Below, piece after piece: positions 42,854 to 52,157 of a stretch of DNA of 64,000 nt (position 1 is the stretch's first letter; each line of letters opens with the position of its first letter). The stretch is from assembly GCF_001889545.1 (NCBI RefSeq), contig NZ_CP018194.1, forward strand, positions 1,400,501-1,464,500, read 5' to 3'. Source of the stretch: Granulibacter bethesdensis (GTDB lineage: Bacteria > Pseudomonadota > Alphaproteobacteria > Acetobacterales > Acetobacteraceae). The notes beneath the pieces were generated by a model. It was given only the letters and a program-made list of their open reading frames with translations. It ran no database searches and was not told the DNA's origin. A program made the translations under genes and the position numbers.

Positions 42854-43915
42854 ATGCATTACCTGAAGCCCATCAAGCGCAGAAGCCTTCTTCAGGCCGC
42901 CGGTATGGCGCTGCCTGTCGGGCTGCTGGGCAGAACTGGTTGGGCCGCTCCTGAGCAGGCGACTCCTGACCATGGAGCACACCAGCACAATACTGCCGGC
43001 TCTCCAGCATTTGCATTGCCAGAGCCGAAAAAACTGCGTGTGACCTGGAATGCGAATTCAGTATGCACAGTCAGTGTTCCGGCCGCAGCAGAGCGGGGTA
43101 TTTTCAAAAAATATAATCTTGATGTGGAACTGATTAATTTCGGTGGCTCGACAGACCAACTCCTGGAGGCGATTGCTACCGGAAAAGCCGATGCCGGTGT
43201 GGGCATGACCCTACGCTGGCTGAAGCCGCTGGAGCAGGGATTCGATGTGCGGATTACCAGCGGTATTCATGGCGGCTGCATGCGTCTGCTGGCGCCGAAG
43301 GATTCAACCATCCGCAGCGTGGCCGATCTGCGCGGGCAGACAATCGGCACCAGTGATCTGGCCGCCCCTGACAAAAACTTTTTCACTATTCTGGCCTATC
43401 AACAGGGTGTTCCCGCTGATTCCATCGACTGGCGCGCCTATCCCGCCGATCTGCTCAGCGTGGCGCTCAAGAAAGGTGAAGTGAAGGCCATTTCCCTCAA
43501 CGATCCGCTGGCCTGGCTGATCAAGGAGCGGGAGGGCCTGGTGGAGATCGCTACCAACCTGACCTCCCCCTATCAACACAGCGTCTGCTGCATTCTGGGT
43601 ATCCGTGGCAGCATGGTGCGTGATGACAGGGCAGCAGCAAGAGCACTGACCGCTGCCCTGCGTGAAAGTCAGGAATGGGCCGCTTCTCATCCTGCAGAAG
43701 CCGCCACTATTTACGCCGCGCATTCCGGCAAGGTGAAAGCAGAGCAGGTCGAGACCATGCTGCGCTCTCACACCCAGCATCATATGCCGAGCGGACAGGC
43801 GCTGGAGCAGGAAATCATCACCTATGCCACTGCACTGCGTGATATCGGCGTGATTCGCAGCCGTACCGATCCAGTGCGTTTTGCAAAACAGATTACAGTA
43901 GATGTTCTGTCATGA
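42854..43915 (+). CDS. ABC transporter substrate-binding protein (NitT/TauT family)
   Basis: A 353-residue periplasmic binding protein with a probable Tat signal, KRRSLLQAAGMALPVGLLG, and a His-rich stretch right after it (PDHGAHQHNTAG). The domain resembles NMT1/SsuA-like proteins: AAAERGIFKKYNLDVELINFGG, LEAIATGKADAGVGM, DLRGQTIGTSDLAAPDKNFF. Three Cys sites (VCTVSVP, GGCMRLL, SVCCILGIRG) are unusual for the family. The start is uncertain (an ATG at 42839 is in frame). It is coupled to the permease gene by an ATGA overlap. The substrate is not known; nitrate, sulfonate and thiamine precursors are the usual options for this family. Confidence 0.88.
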   Translation: MHYLKPIKRRSLLQAAGMALPVGLLGRTGWAAPEQATPDHGAHQHNTAGSPAFALPEPKKLRVTWNANSVCTVSVPAAAERGIFKKYNLDVELINFGGSTDQLLEAIATGKADAGVGMTLRWLKPLEQGFDVRITSGIHGGCMRLLAPKDSTIRSVADLRGQTIGTSDLAAPDKNFFTILAYQQGVPADSIDWRAYPADLLSVALKKGEVKAISLNDPLAWLIKEREGLVEIATNLTSPYQHSVCCILGIRGSMVRDDRAAARALTAALRESQEWAASHPAEAATIYAAHSGKVKAEQVETMLRSHTQHHMPSGQALEQEIITYATALRDIGVIRSRTDPVRFAKQITVDVLS

Positions 43916-44904
43916 CAGGCTCCGCTTCCGCCTTTTCCAGCCGGCCCGGCATTCTTTTGGGTCGCAGCAATGCTGCATTCTGGGTCATTGGCTTGATCGC
44001 CGCCTTGGTGTGGGGGATCGATGGTGCCCTGATCCAGTTCTGGCCAGATGCGGATGATCTTGGCCGGAGCGACTGGCTGGCGGCCGGTGCCACGGGGATA
44101 GCAGCCTTGCTGCTGCTTCTGTCCCTGAGCAACAGGGTTCCAGCCAGACTGCGCTATATTGGCCCATGGCTGGTGGTGTTGGCACTGCTGCTTGGCGCCT
44201 GGGAGGTCATTACGGCAAAGCTCAACCTGCTGCCACGCCCGTTTTTTGCCGCCCCCCAATCCATTCTGGAAGTCTACACCGATGATTGGCCCCGGCTGGC
44301 CAACAGCGTCGGGCACTCCCTTATCCTGCTCGGCCTTGGCTATGGACTTGGAGCTGCAACCGGTTTCGTGACCGGGGTCGCCATCGGCTGGTCACGGGCC
44401 GTGGGATACTGGGCGCATCCGGTGCTGCGCCTGCTCGGCCCATTGCCTGCCACAGCATGGCTGCCACTGGCATTTTTCTTTTTTCCATCCAGCTTCAGCG
44501 CCAGCATTTTTCTGATTGCCCTTGCCTCAGGCTTCCCGGTGGCCGTGCTTACCTGGTCCGGTGTTTCCAGCGTCGCTGCCGCCTATTACGATATCGCCCG
44601 CACACTCGGCGCGAAACCGCGTTTTCTGGTGCTGAAAGTAGCCATACCAGCAGCAATGCCCTCCGTATTCGTCGGTTTGTTTATGGGGCTTGGCGCCTCC
44701 TTCTCGGTACTGGTCGTCGCTGAAATGATGGGGGTCAAGGCAGGGCTTGGCTGGTATCTGACCTGGGCGCAAGGCTGGGCAGCCTATGCCAACATGTATG
44801 CGGCGCTGCTGCTGATGGCTCTGATGTGCTCCGGGTTGATCGCCCTGCTGTTCCGGCTGCGTGACAGAGTACTCAGCTGGCAGAAAGGATTGGTGAAATG
44901 GTAA
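43912..44904 (+). CDS. ABC transporter permease (NitT/TauT type) with N-terminal extension
   Basis: A 330-residue membrane subunit. The permease core (RPFFAAPQSILEVYTDDWP onward) carries the EAA-like loop DIARTLGAKPRFLVLKVAIPAAMPSV, which contacts the ATPase. Before the core there are about 100 residues with three hydrophobic segments (FWVIGLIAALVWGIDGALIQ, GATGIAALLLLLSLS, GPWLVVLALLLGAWEV), two more than usual. The start overlaps the binding-protein stop by 4 bp; the ATPase gene starts inside its last codons. It forms the inner-membrane pore of the importer. Confidence 0.9.
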   Translation: MTGSASAFSSRPGILLGRSNAAFWVIGLIAALVWGIDGALIQFWPDADDLGRSDWLAAGATGIAALLLLLSLSNRVPARLRYIGPWLVVLALLLGAWEVITAKLNLLPRPFFAAPQSILEVYTDDWPRLANSVGHSLILLGLGYGLGAATGFVTGVAIGWSRAVGYWAHPVLRLLGPLPATAWLPLAFFFFPSSFSASIFLIALASGFPVAVLTWSGVSSVAAAYYDIARTLGAKPRFLVLKVAIPAAMPSVFVGLFMGLGASFSVLVVAEMMGVKAGLGWYLTWAQGWAAYANMYAALLLMALMCSGLIALLFRLRDRVLSWQKGLVKW

Positions 44905-45683
44905 ATCCCGCCCTGAAATCCGCTTCAGCCGGCCTGGATTTACGGATTCAGGCCATCTCACATTCTTTCCCCGGCAAGACCGGTCCGCTGCCGGTTCTGC
45001 AGGGTGTGCAGTTGCATCTGGAACCGGGCAGTTTCGTCGCCCTGCTCGGTCCCAGCGGATGCGGAAAATCTACCTTGCTGCGTCTCGTCGCCGGGCTGGA
45101 ACCGCCGCTACAGGGTCGTATCCTGGCTGATGGCACCCCGATAACCGGGCCTGATCCCAGCCGGGTAGTCGTGTTTCAGGACCCCACACTCTACCCATGG
45201 CGAACCGTCGAGGCCAATGTCGGACTGGGTCCGGAGGCGCGCGGAACCCTGCATCAGGATCGGCACCGTATCCGCGATGCACTGCAACGGGTGGGGCTGG
45301 CGGAATTTGCCGATTCCTATCCGCATCAACTTTCCGGCGGCATGGCACAGCGTGCGGCACTGGCAAGGGCGCTGGTCAACGATCCGCGCCTGCTGATCCT
45401 GGATGAACCGCTTGGCAAACTGGACAGCCTGACACGCCTGACCATGCAGGGGGAAATCCAGCGTCTGTGGCAGAATGCAGGGTTCACCGTCCTGCTCGTC
45501 ACCCACGACATTGAAGAAGCCCTGCTGTTGTCAGAGCGCGTGATCGTGTTCAGTGATCGGCCAGCAACAGTGGTGGCCGATCTGGCGGTGGATCGACCCT
45601 ATCCCCGCCATCGGGATGATGCACAACTGGTTTCGCTCAGAAAAGAAATTCTCGGATTGCTGGGGATGGAGCGGTCCTGGTAA
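44898..45683 (+). CDS. ABC transporter ATP-binding protein (NitT/TauT type)
   Basis: A 261-residue ABC ATPase: Walker A GPSGCGKST, Q-loop in VVFQDPTLYPWRTV, signature LSGGMAQRAALARAL, Walker B LLILDEPLGKLDSLTR, and the switch His in LLVTHDIEEALLLSE. EEALLLSERVIVFSDRP is typical of the nitrate/sulfonate/taurine importers. It overlaps the end of the permease gene by 7 bp, so the three genes form one operon with the binding protein. The TolC gene that follows is convergent. Confidence 0.95.
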   Translation: MVNPALKSASAGLDLRIQAISHSFPGKTGPLPVLQGVQLHLEPGSFVALLGPSGCGKSTLLRLVAGLEPPLQGRILADGTPITGPDPSRVVVFQDPTLYPWRTVEANVGLGPEARGTLHQDRHRIRDALQRVGLAEFADSYPHQLSGGMAQRAALARALVNDPRLLILDEPLGKLDSLTRLTMQGEIQRLWQNAGFTVLLVTHDIEEALLLSERVIVFSDRPATVVADLAVDRPYPRHRDDAQLVSLRKEILGLLGMERSW

Positions 45684-45705
45684 CCGTCCTTGCCCGTGTG
45701 CCTCT

Positions 45706-47133
45706 CTATCGGGACGATGGAGAAGGCTCAGGCAACTTTTGATGGGCTACCACGGGTGTCACCATAGCCGCAGACAGGCCGGGCAGTACACCCATAGCCT
45801 GATTGAGACGCGCACGGGCACGGCCAAGCTCGACCTCCGCCCGCGCATCGGCCTCCAGCGCGTCGGACAGAAGCCGCCTGACCTGATAAAGATTATAGAG
45901 CGTGGTCTCACCAGCCTCAAATGACAGACGCGCACTGGCGAGTTGCTTTCTGGCGACATCCAGACGGTCCCGTGCAATCCCTGCGGAGATTTTAGCCCGT
46001 TCCAACACGTTCTCCGCCCTGCGAATGGTCAGGCCGAGAACACGGCGGTGCTGTGTCCATTCCACCGTTGCCCGGGTCAACCCCGCCTGGGCCGCCGCCC
46101 GGCGTGGTATGTTGCGGGCTTCGGTGGCCAGCGGAACCCTCAGCCGGAAACCGAATGAGGTTCCTTCCTCTGACATCGTACCGCCCTGCTGCGATGAATA
46201 CAGGCTCACCTCAGGATTTTCGCGCAAAGTCGTATTCACATAGCGTATCTGGGCACGCGCTGCCTCGATACCTGCCAGAGCAAGCTGGATCAGCGGGTGA
46301 TCATCCAGCTTCCTGCCGGTTGCAACCGGCTCTGAAGCGACCAGTGGCTCATCACCGCCCGTGATGGTGCTGTAAACAGAACGGAGCCTTTCCGCTTCCA
46401 TCCGCGCGCGGGACAGGTCCAGGTCAGCTGCAAGAGTCTCATTCTCGCCGAACAATGTATCCTGTGCCGACAGATCACCGAAATGGGCGCGGCGCTCGAC
46501 ATCTTTCTGAATAGCCTGCGCAGTTTCCAGACGCTGTTCCGCAACATGCACATTCAGCATGGCCAGGACAGCATCCCACCATGCTTCACGCAGCTCCCCC
46601 GCCAGCTGCAGGGCACGCTCCGTCGCGCGGCGTTCGGCCTGCAACAGATCAGCATCGACCTGTTGACCGAACGCCTGACGCTGCCCCGGCAACCAGAGCG
46701 GAGCGCCGAATTCCACATCCGTCTGCCATACCTTGCGAGGGCCTCTCGTATCCATACGGCCGCCAATGCCGACGGATGGAGATCCCGCAATTGGGATGCT
46801 GGTGGTTGCATGCCTGGCATCAACCGCCAGTACCTCCGCCTGTAAGGAGATATATTCAGGATCAAGCGACAGCGCACGCAGCAGATGGCGCGCAAATACG
46901 GTTTCGGAAATGATGGCAGGTTGACTGTCTGATGCTGATTTCAGAACCGGTTTTTGAACAGTGCCTCGCCGATGAGAGGTTTCCGAGTCAGATTGTCCAG
47001 TCTGATCTTCTGCCGCCTGCGCCGTTTCAGAGATGCCATTCAGATCAAGTCCCGCCGCACCAATCAATGTGGCAGCCGAGACAAGGGCAACAGCCAGCGG
47101 GCTGACCGGGGATGAGCACTTCCTGAATATCAT
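45706..47133 (-). CDS. TolC family outer-membrane factor of an RND efflux system
   Basis: A 475-residue outer-membrane efflux protein. It has a signal-like N-terminus (VSPLAVALVSAATLIGAAGL) and two long helical TolC repeats; SARLSFEAGETTLYNLYQVRRLLSDA near the C-terminus is the typical second-repeat motif. Its ATG overlaps the stop of the RND pump gene by 4 bp, so it is the last gene of a hlyD-rnd-tolC operon. The group is closest in layout to CzcC/CusC-type factors of metal pumps. Confidence 0.88.
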   Translation of the reverse strand: MIFRKCSSPVSPLAVALVSAATLIGAAGLDLNGISETAQAAEDQTGQSDSETSHRRGTVQKPVLKSASDSQPAIISETVFARHLLRALSLDPEYISLQAEVLAVDARHATTSIPIAGSPSVGIGGRMDTRGPRKVWQTDVEFGAPLWLPGQRQAFGQQVDADLLQAERRATERALQLAGELREAWWDAVLAMLNVHVAEQRLETAQAIQKDVERRAHFGDLSAQDTLFGENETLAADLDLSRARMEAERLRSVYSTITGGDEPLVASEPVATGRKLDDHPLIQLALAGIEAARAQIRYVNTTLRENPEVSLYSSQQGGTMSEEGTSFGFRLRVPLATEARNIPRRAAAQAGLTRATVEWTQHRRVLGLTIRRAENVLERAKISAGIARDRLDVARKQLASARLSFEAGETTLYNLYQVRRLLSDALEADARAEVELGRARARLNQAMGVLPGLSAAMVTPVVAHQKLPEPSPSSR

Positions 47134-50100
47134 TCGGGACTCTCCGAGGCACCTTTCTGCACGTCAGCCTCCACTGCCGCAGTCCGTATAGCTTTGGGCA
47201 AGGCAAAGCGGTCATAAAGAATGGGCAGCAGCACCAGAGTCAATGTCGTGGCCGTCACCAGGCCCCCAATGACCACCACAGCAAGCGGACGCTGAATTTC
47301 CGATCCCGGCCCTTCTGCATAGAGGAAAGGCACCAGACCAAATGCAGCAATGGTCGCCGTCAGGGAAACCGGTGTCATACGACGTTTCGTTCCCTCAAGC
47401 ACGGCAGTGCGCAGAGGCAACCTCAACTCATATTGCAGCCGGTTGATATAGCTGATCAGCACGACACCATTCAGAACCGCAATGCCGATCAAAGCAATAA
47501 ACCCGACCGATGCAGGAACCGAGAGAAACTCCCCAGAAATCCAGAGCCCGATAATACCGCCAATCGCGGCAAAAGGCACGTTGCAGAAGACAAGCGTTGC
47601 CTGCCGCACAGAACCGAATGTCAGATAGAGCAACAGGAAAATCAGTCCAAGGGCAATCGGCACCACCATAGCCAGCCTTGCTGATGCACGTTGCTGATTT
47701 TCAAACTGGCCACCCCATTCAAGTCGGTAGGCTGGAGGAATGGATACTTTCTTTTCGACAGCCTCCTGCGCTTCTGCCACAAACCCGACCAGATCACGCC
47801 CATGAACATTGGCAAGCACCGTCTGGAAACGCTGGGCCTGTTCGCGGACGACCTGAACGGGGCCCTCCGTTTCCTTGATCTGCGCTACCTGTGAAAGCTG
47901 CACAGTACTCCCTGCCCGGCCCGGCAGAGCGATCTGGACCCGTCCAAAATCAGCCACCGATTGCCGCAGGCTCTGCTCACCCCGCACAACAAGCGGAATC
48001 CTGACCTCTCCAGGCTCCAGGACCTCACCGACATCGGTACCATCCACCCATACCCTCAGGGCACGCTGTACGTCTTTCAGATCAAGCCCGAAGCGACCTG
48101 CTGCCAACCGGTCCACAGTCACAGACAGATATTTCATGCCCTCATTACGCAGCGCGTACACATCCGATGCACCGGGAATATTGTTGATGACGGAGGCAAT
48201 ATCCTTGCCGATCCGGTTCAACTCATTCAGATCGGAGCCGAAAATCTTGACCACCACGTCACCACGGGCGCCGATCACCATTTCCTGCACGCGCATCTCG
48301 ATCGGCTGTGCAATTTGATAGGAGATACCGGGGATTTGCTCCATCACCCCGCGTATCTGCTCAATCAGCCAGTCAGGATCCGGCTTGCGCCATTTGTCCC
48401 GAGGAGCCAGCGTCAGAAACATATCGGTATCGTTCAACCCGACCGGATCAATACCCAGCTCATCCGCACCAGTACGGGCATGAATACCAACCACCTCCGG
48501 CACCTGCGCCATCAAGATTTTTTCAATCCGGTTATCCAGTTCTGCCGCCTCCATGACAGAAATGGATGGGTGCGTGCGCACACTCAGAACCGGATTACCT
48601 TCATCCATACTCGGTACAAAAGTGGAACCGATCCCGCCAAATGCCAGAAAAGCCGCTACCACCCCGCAGCCAACCACACCCACAACATAGAGCGGACGGT
48701 CAATGATCCATTCCAGAAACGGATCATAAAACCGGTGCAGCAAGCGCACCAGCAAGGGATCCACCGGATGACCATGCGCATCTTTTTTGCCTCCGCCTCG
48801 CAGAACTATAGCAGACAGCACCGGAACCACTGTCAGCGACAGCAGCAATGCAGCACACAACGCAAAAGTGATGGTGAGTGCCACCGGCGAGAACATCTTG
48901 CCTTCCAAACCCTGCAAAGCCAGCAACGGCATGAAGACGGTCACGATGATAATGACGCCAGATACCAGCGGCACGACCACTTCGCGCGTGGATTCCGCCA
49001 CCAATCGCAGACGCTGCGGAAAAGTAGGCGGCCTGGCAGCTTCCGTGAAACGATGCGATGCGTTTTCCACCACCACCACAGCACAATCCACCAGCAGGCC
49101 AATGGCGATTGCAAGGCCACCCAGCGACATGATGTTGGCGGACAGACCCCAAAGCCGCATAATCCCAAACGTCACCAGCACGGCCAGCGGAAGAATAACC
49201 GACACGACCAAAGCCGGGCGCAGACCACCCAGAAACAGCAGCAGCAGTACGACAACCAGCGTTACCGCTTCCAGCAGAACACGCTGCACCGTCCAGACAG
49301 CCTTGCCGATCAGCTCGCTACGGTCATAGTAAATGTCGATATGCGCGCCTTTGGGCAACAGAGGTTTAATTTCCTCCAGCTTGGCTTTCACACCGTCAAC
49401 GACTGTACGGGCATTGGCACCCGCGAGACCAAGAACGGTTGCCCATACCGCTTCTCCCTTCCCATTTGCCACTACAACACCATTGCGAGGCAGGGAGCCG
49501 TATCGGACCTCTGCTACATCCTCGACCCGGATAATGCCATTGGGGCGGGAAGCCAGAACGATGGATCGCAGATCATTCAATGTCTCAATCCGGCCGGAAA
49601 CACTGACCAGCAGGGCTTCTTCGCCATCCTCGATCCGCCCTGCACCGTCATTTCCGTTATTGGCTTCGATCGTGTCGAGCAGTTGCTTGACGGTGATGCC
49701 ATGCGCAGCCAATGCCGCTGTGTTTGGCACGACCTCATAAGTGCGTGAGAGGCCACCCATGGAGTTCAGATCTGCCACACCCGGCAAACCACGAATACGA
49801 GGGCGGATTACCCAATCGATCAGATGACGCTGCTGCTGAAGATTAAGACCCCCACCCGTGATCGTGAACATCAGCATTTCGCCCAGCGGCGTGACAATCG
49901 GCGCCAGTCCGCCTGACACGCCTGGCGGCAATTGCGATTTTATATCCGATAGTCTCTCAGCTACTTGCTGCCGCGCCCAGTAGACATCCACGCCATCGGC
50001 AAACTCAAAAGTCAGCAATGCGACCGAGTAACGCGTGGTCGAACGCATCATCACCAGATAAGGAATCCCCTTGATTCCTAACTCGATCGGAACGGTGACG

Positions 50101-50291
50101 CGCTGCTCCAGCTCCTCCGGCGTCAAACCGGAGGCTTTCATTGACACGATCACCTGTGTCGGTGAGACATCCGGAAATGCATCAATGGGCAGGTTCTGGT
50201 AGGCATTGGCCCCCCATACGGCCAGAGCCACCGCCAGAAGCAGAACAATCAGGCGCTGTTTCAGCGCAACTTCAACCAGCCGAGCGAGCAT
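47130..50291 (-). CDS. Heavy-metal-type RND efflux pump (CzcA/CusA family)
   Basis: A 1053-residue RND pump with the usual twelve helices and two large periplasmic loops. The N-terminus VEVALKQRLIVLLLAVALAV, the early FPDVSPTQV, and helix 4 GLAIAIGLLVDCAVVVVEN place it in the CzcA/CusA (HME) group, which exports divalent or monovalent metal ions. Asp in VDCAVVVVEN lies where the proton-relay Asp of these pumps sits. The second loop has ARTGADELGIDPVGLNDTDM. The metal cannot be told from sequence alone. It sits between the adaptor gene (4 bp upstream) and the TolC gene. Confidence 0.93.
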   Translation of the reverse strand: MLARLVEVALKQRLIVLLLAVALAVWGANAYQNLPIDAFPDVSPTQVIVSMKASGLTPEELEQRVTVPIELGIKGIPYLVMMRSTTRYSVALLTFEFADGVDVYWARQQVAERLSDIKSQLPPGVSGGLAPIVTPLGEMLMFTITGGGLNLQQQRHLIDWVIRPRIRGLPGVADLNSMGGLSRTYEVVPNTAALAAHGITVKQLLDTIEANNGNDGAGRIEDGEEALLVSVSGRIETLNDLRSIVLASRPNGIIRVEDVAEVRYGSLPRNGVVVANGKGEAVWATVLGLAGANARTVVDGVKAKLEEIKPLLPKGAHIDIYYDRSELIGKAVWTVQRVLLEAVTLVVVLLLLFLGGLRPALVVSVILPLAVLVTFGIMRLWGLSANIMSLGGLAIAIGLLVDCAVVVVENASHRFTEAARPPTFPQRLRLVAESTREVVVPLVSGVIIIVTVFMPLLALQGLEGKMFSPVALTITFALCAALLLSLTVVPVLSAIVLRGGGKKDAHGHPVDPLLVRLLHRFYDPFLEWIIDRPLYVVGVVGCGVVAAFLAFGGIGSTFVPSMDEGNPVLSVRTHPSISVMEAAELDNRIEKILMAQVPEVVGIHARTGADELGIDPVGLNDTDMFLTLAPRDKWRKPDPDWLIEQIRGVMEQIPGISYQIAQPIEMRVQEMVIGARGDVVVKIFGSDLNELNRIGKDIASVINNIPGASDVYALRNEGMKYLSVTVDRLAAGRFGLDLKDVQRALRVWVDGTDVGEVLEPGEVRIPLVVRGEQSLRQSVADFGRVQIALPGRAGSTVQLSQVAQIKETEGPVQVVREQAQRFQTVLANVHGRDLVGFVAEAQEAVEKKVSIPPAYRLEWGGQFENQQRASARLAMVVPIALGLIFLLLYLTFGSVRQATLVFCNVPFAAIGGIIGLWISGEFLSVPASVGFIALIGIAVLNGVVLISYINRLQYELRLPLRTAVLEGTKRRMTPVSLTATIAAFGLVPFLYAEGPGSEIQRPLAVVVIGGLVTATTLTLVLLPILYDRFALPKAIRTAAVEADVQKGASESPE

Positions 50292-50295
50292 CGGA

Positions 50296-51390
50296 TCAGC
50301 TACCGTCCGCTTTGGTCAGCTCCGCCAACAAGGGCAACATGCCCTCGACAGCGACGTTATCCTGCACTGACAGATGACCGCGGATCGATGTGTAAGTAGA
50401 TGTTTCGCCTATAACTATGACTGGCTGGGCACGAAAACCGCCCTCAGTCTGCACGAATACCCAGTTGTGATTGTGATGCCTGATTACGGCCCCGACCGGT
50501 ACCCGCCATTGCGGCATTCCCGATTGCTCAAGCTGGACGGACACCGTGACAGCCTGACCAGGACGCAGCCCTTCTGTGCCTTCGGTTATTTCCGCCGTCG
50601 CCGATGTCGCCTGGGTGGTTGGATCAACACTGCGTCCGACACGAATAACCTGTCCCTGCCCACCAAAAGTCGATACGGACACCTTGTTCCCTGGCGCCAG
50701 AGAAGCAGCGCGGGCCAGCGGAACCTGCAGATGCACCCACAGAGGGTTAAGATGGGCAATGGTGAAAAGAGGTGCCGCCTGCGCCACTCTTTCGCCAGCC
50801 ATACTCTGCCGCTGTAAAACGGTGCCGGAAACCGGTGCGAGGATGGTCAGGGTCGGCGAAATTTTGCGGGTTTTTTTCAGGACCGCAATATTGGCCGCAT
50901 CCATCCCCAGCAAAGGCAACATCTGTAACCGCTCATCAAGGCGGGAGCGAGCAAAAGATGCTTCAGCGCGGGTCGTCAACAGGCGTCGTTCGGGAATAAT
51001 ATGCTCCCTGAACATGGATTCATCACGCGTCAACCGTTCCTCAGCCAATGTGGCACCGGCCTCGGCTTCAAGATAAAGGCGCTGTGCCTCCACCAGCTCG
51101 GTACTGCGGAGAATGGCGATTGGCTGACCTTGCTGAACCATTTCATCGGGGTCGACCAGAACTGCTTCTACCAGACCACCGGCAGGGGCTGCGACCACTC
51201 TTACCTGACGAGGAGGAGCCTGCACGACGCCCTGAAGGGTTGCCTCTGTCATCCCCGTTTCGGGAATGACTTTCGCGACTTCGATACCCGCCGCCTGAAT
51301 CTCCTTCTTATCAAGTTTAAGAAGAATGGGTTTCAGATCACTCTCTGCAGCGTAAAGAGTGGCACCCAGAAGAAGTAATGGCAGCAGCAT
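50296..51390 (-). CDS. RND efflux periplasmic adaptor (HlyD/CusB-CzcB type)
   Basis: A periplasmic adaptor of 364 residues that links the RND pump to the TolC factor. After the hydrophobic N-terminus (MLLPLLLLGATLYAAES) come a barrel-sandwich lipoyl half (VRVVAAPAGGLVEAVLVDPDEMVQQG), a helical hairpin (EAQRLYLEAEAGATLAEERL) and the second lipoyl half (PTLTILAPVSGTVLQRQS), then a beta-barrel domain. The start is uncertain: I chose the ATG at 51390, but the frame is open to 51486 and neither has a good Shine-Dalgarno. It is the first gene of the operon. Confidence 0.88.
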   Translation of the reverse strand: MLLPLLLLGATLYAAESDLKPILLKLDKKEIQAAGIEVAKVIPETGMTEATLQGVVQAPPRQVRVVAAPAGGLVEAVLVDPDEMVQQGQPIAILRSTELVEAQRLYLEAEAGATLAEERLTRDESMFREHIIPERRLLTTRAEASFARSRLDERLQMLPLLGMDAANIAVLKKTRKISPTLTILAPVSGTVLQRQSMAGERVAQAAPLFTIAHLNPLWVHLQVPLARAASLAPGNKVSVSTFGGQGQVIRVGRSVDPTTQATSATAEITEGTEGLRPGQAVTVSVQLEQSGMPQWRVPVGAVIRHHNHNWVFVQTEGGFRAQPVIVIGETSTYTSIRGHLSVQDNVAVEGMLPLLAELTKADGS

Positions 51391-51727
51391 GACAAGAAAT
51401 AAAGACTTTCTTGACCAGCCGGATATAAAATAAAATGAACAGTAGGATGAACAGGACCGGAATGTCACGCAGTATTGCTCCTGCATATTTTAATATGGCC
51501 ATAGAAATTTCCGGCCAGTCCATCATGTATGATCGCAGAGGTTTTAAACAGCAATGCGCGTTGCTCTGAATAGTCTGAATCAGGTTTTCCACCTTTGAGT
51601 ATATATTGTGTGCAGCGCAACATCAACATGAAGGGATCAGCGTGAGAGGAATAATACACGCTGCCAGTGAGCTGTTCTGCCTGTTCGTCGACATCATCTG
51701 AAATACGTATCAGGGAAACAGGGCAAT
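51391..51727 (-). other. Gap between the efflux operon and the cyo operon terminator
   Basis: About 340 bp without a convincing gene. It should hold the promoter of the adaptor gene, but I cannot pick out a clear -35/-10 pair. A hydrophobic 84-codon frame (51338-51592) overlaps the 5' end of the adaptor gene in another frame and is probably a chance frame. Confidence 0.4.
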
Positions 51728-51728
51728 A

Positions 51729-51756
51729 AAAAACCCCGCCGGAAAGCGGGGTTTTT
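51729..51756 (-). terminator. Terminator of the cyoABCD operon
   Basis: CCCCGC (51734-51739) and GCGGGG (51746-51751) form a strong stem with a 6-base loop, flanked by an A-run and a T-run, so on the minus strand GCGGGG is followed by TTTTTT. It lies 20 bp downstream of the cyoD stop. Because of the flanking runs it could work on both strands. Confidence 0.85.
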
Positions 51757-51776
51757 CTGAATAATCAATGGATTGA

Positions 51777-52157
51777 TCAATGCGCCTCAGGCTGGGTTAC
51801 CAGAGACGGCGTAGCCGGTCCATGATCCATCCGACTGGTCAGGTTGTACATGATCCAGATCGAGCCGGAAACGAGGATCAGCAGCACGACCACGGAAAAC
51901 ACGAACGCCGTCACGTTCCAGCGCTGTTCGGAGGAAGCGTTCATGTGCAGGAAGAAAACCAGATGAACCAGAATCTGAATAACCGCCAGGGCGGCAACGC
52001 CCGGAAGGATCAGATGCTCTGGCACCAGTTTGTAAGCGACAATCAGAAATGCCGCTGCCGTCAGGATCACCGACAGAATGAAGCCGGTGATATAAGAGCC
52101 GACGCTGCCATGGCTTGAACCATGGTCAGACGCACCATGCGCATGTGCGGTGGCCAT
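51777..52157 (-). CDS. cyoD: Cytochrome bo3 ubiquinol oxidase subunit IV
   Basis: A 126-residue subunit with three transmembrane helices. After a His-rich start (MATAHAHGASDHGSSHGS) come GFILSVILTAAAFLIV, a second helix with VQILVHLVFFLHMN, and a third with FSVVVLLILVSGSIWIMYNL. The HLVFFLHM segment is the CyoD signature. It is the last gene of cyoABCD and begins directly after the cyoC stop. Subunit IV helps assemble the binuclear center of subunit I. Confidence 0.95.
   Translation of the reverse strand: MATAHAHGASDHGSSHGSVGSYITGFILSVILTAAAFLIVAYKLVPEHLILPGVAALAVIQILVHLVFFLHMNASSEQRWNVTAFVFSVVVLLILVSGSIWIMYNLTSRMDHGPATPSLVTQPEAH

Noticed and set aside
47961-49748. Long open frame (about 595 codons) on the plus strand inside the RND pump gene
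   Set aside because: It lies antisense to a clearly conserved gene, has no family character and arises from G+C-rich codon use.
51338-51592. 84-codon hydrophobic frame overlapping the start of the efflux adaptor gene
   Set aside because: It shares most of its length with the adaptor's own hydrophobic N-terminus in another frame, so the helix is probably a by-product.
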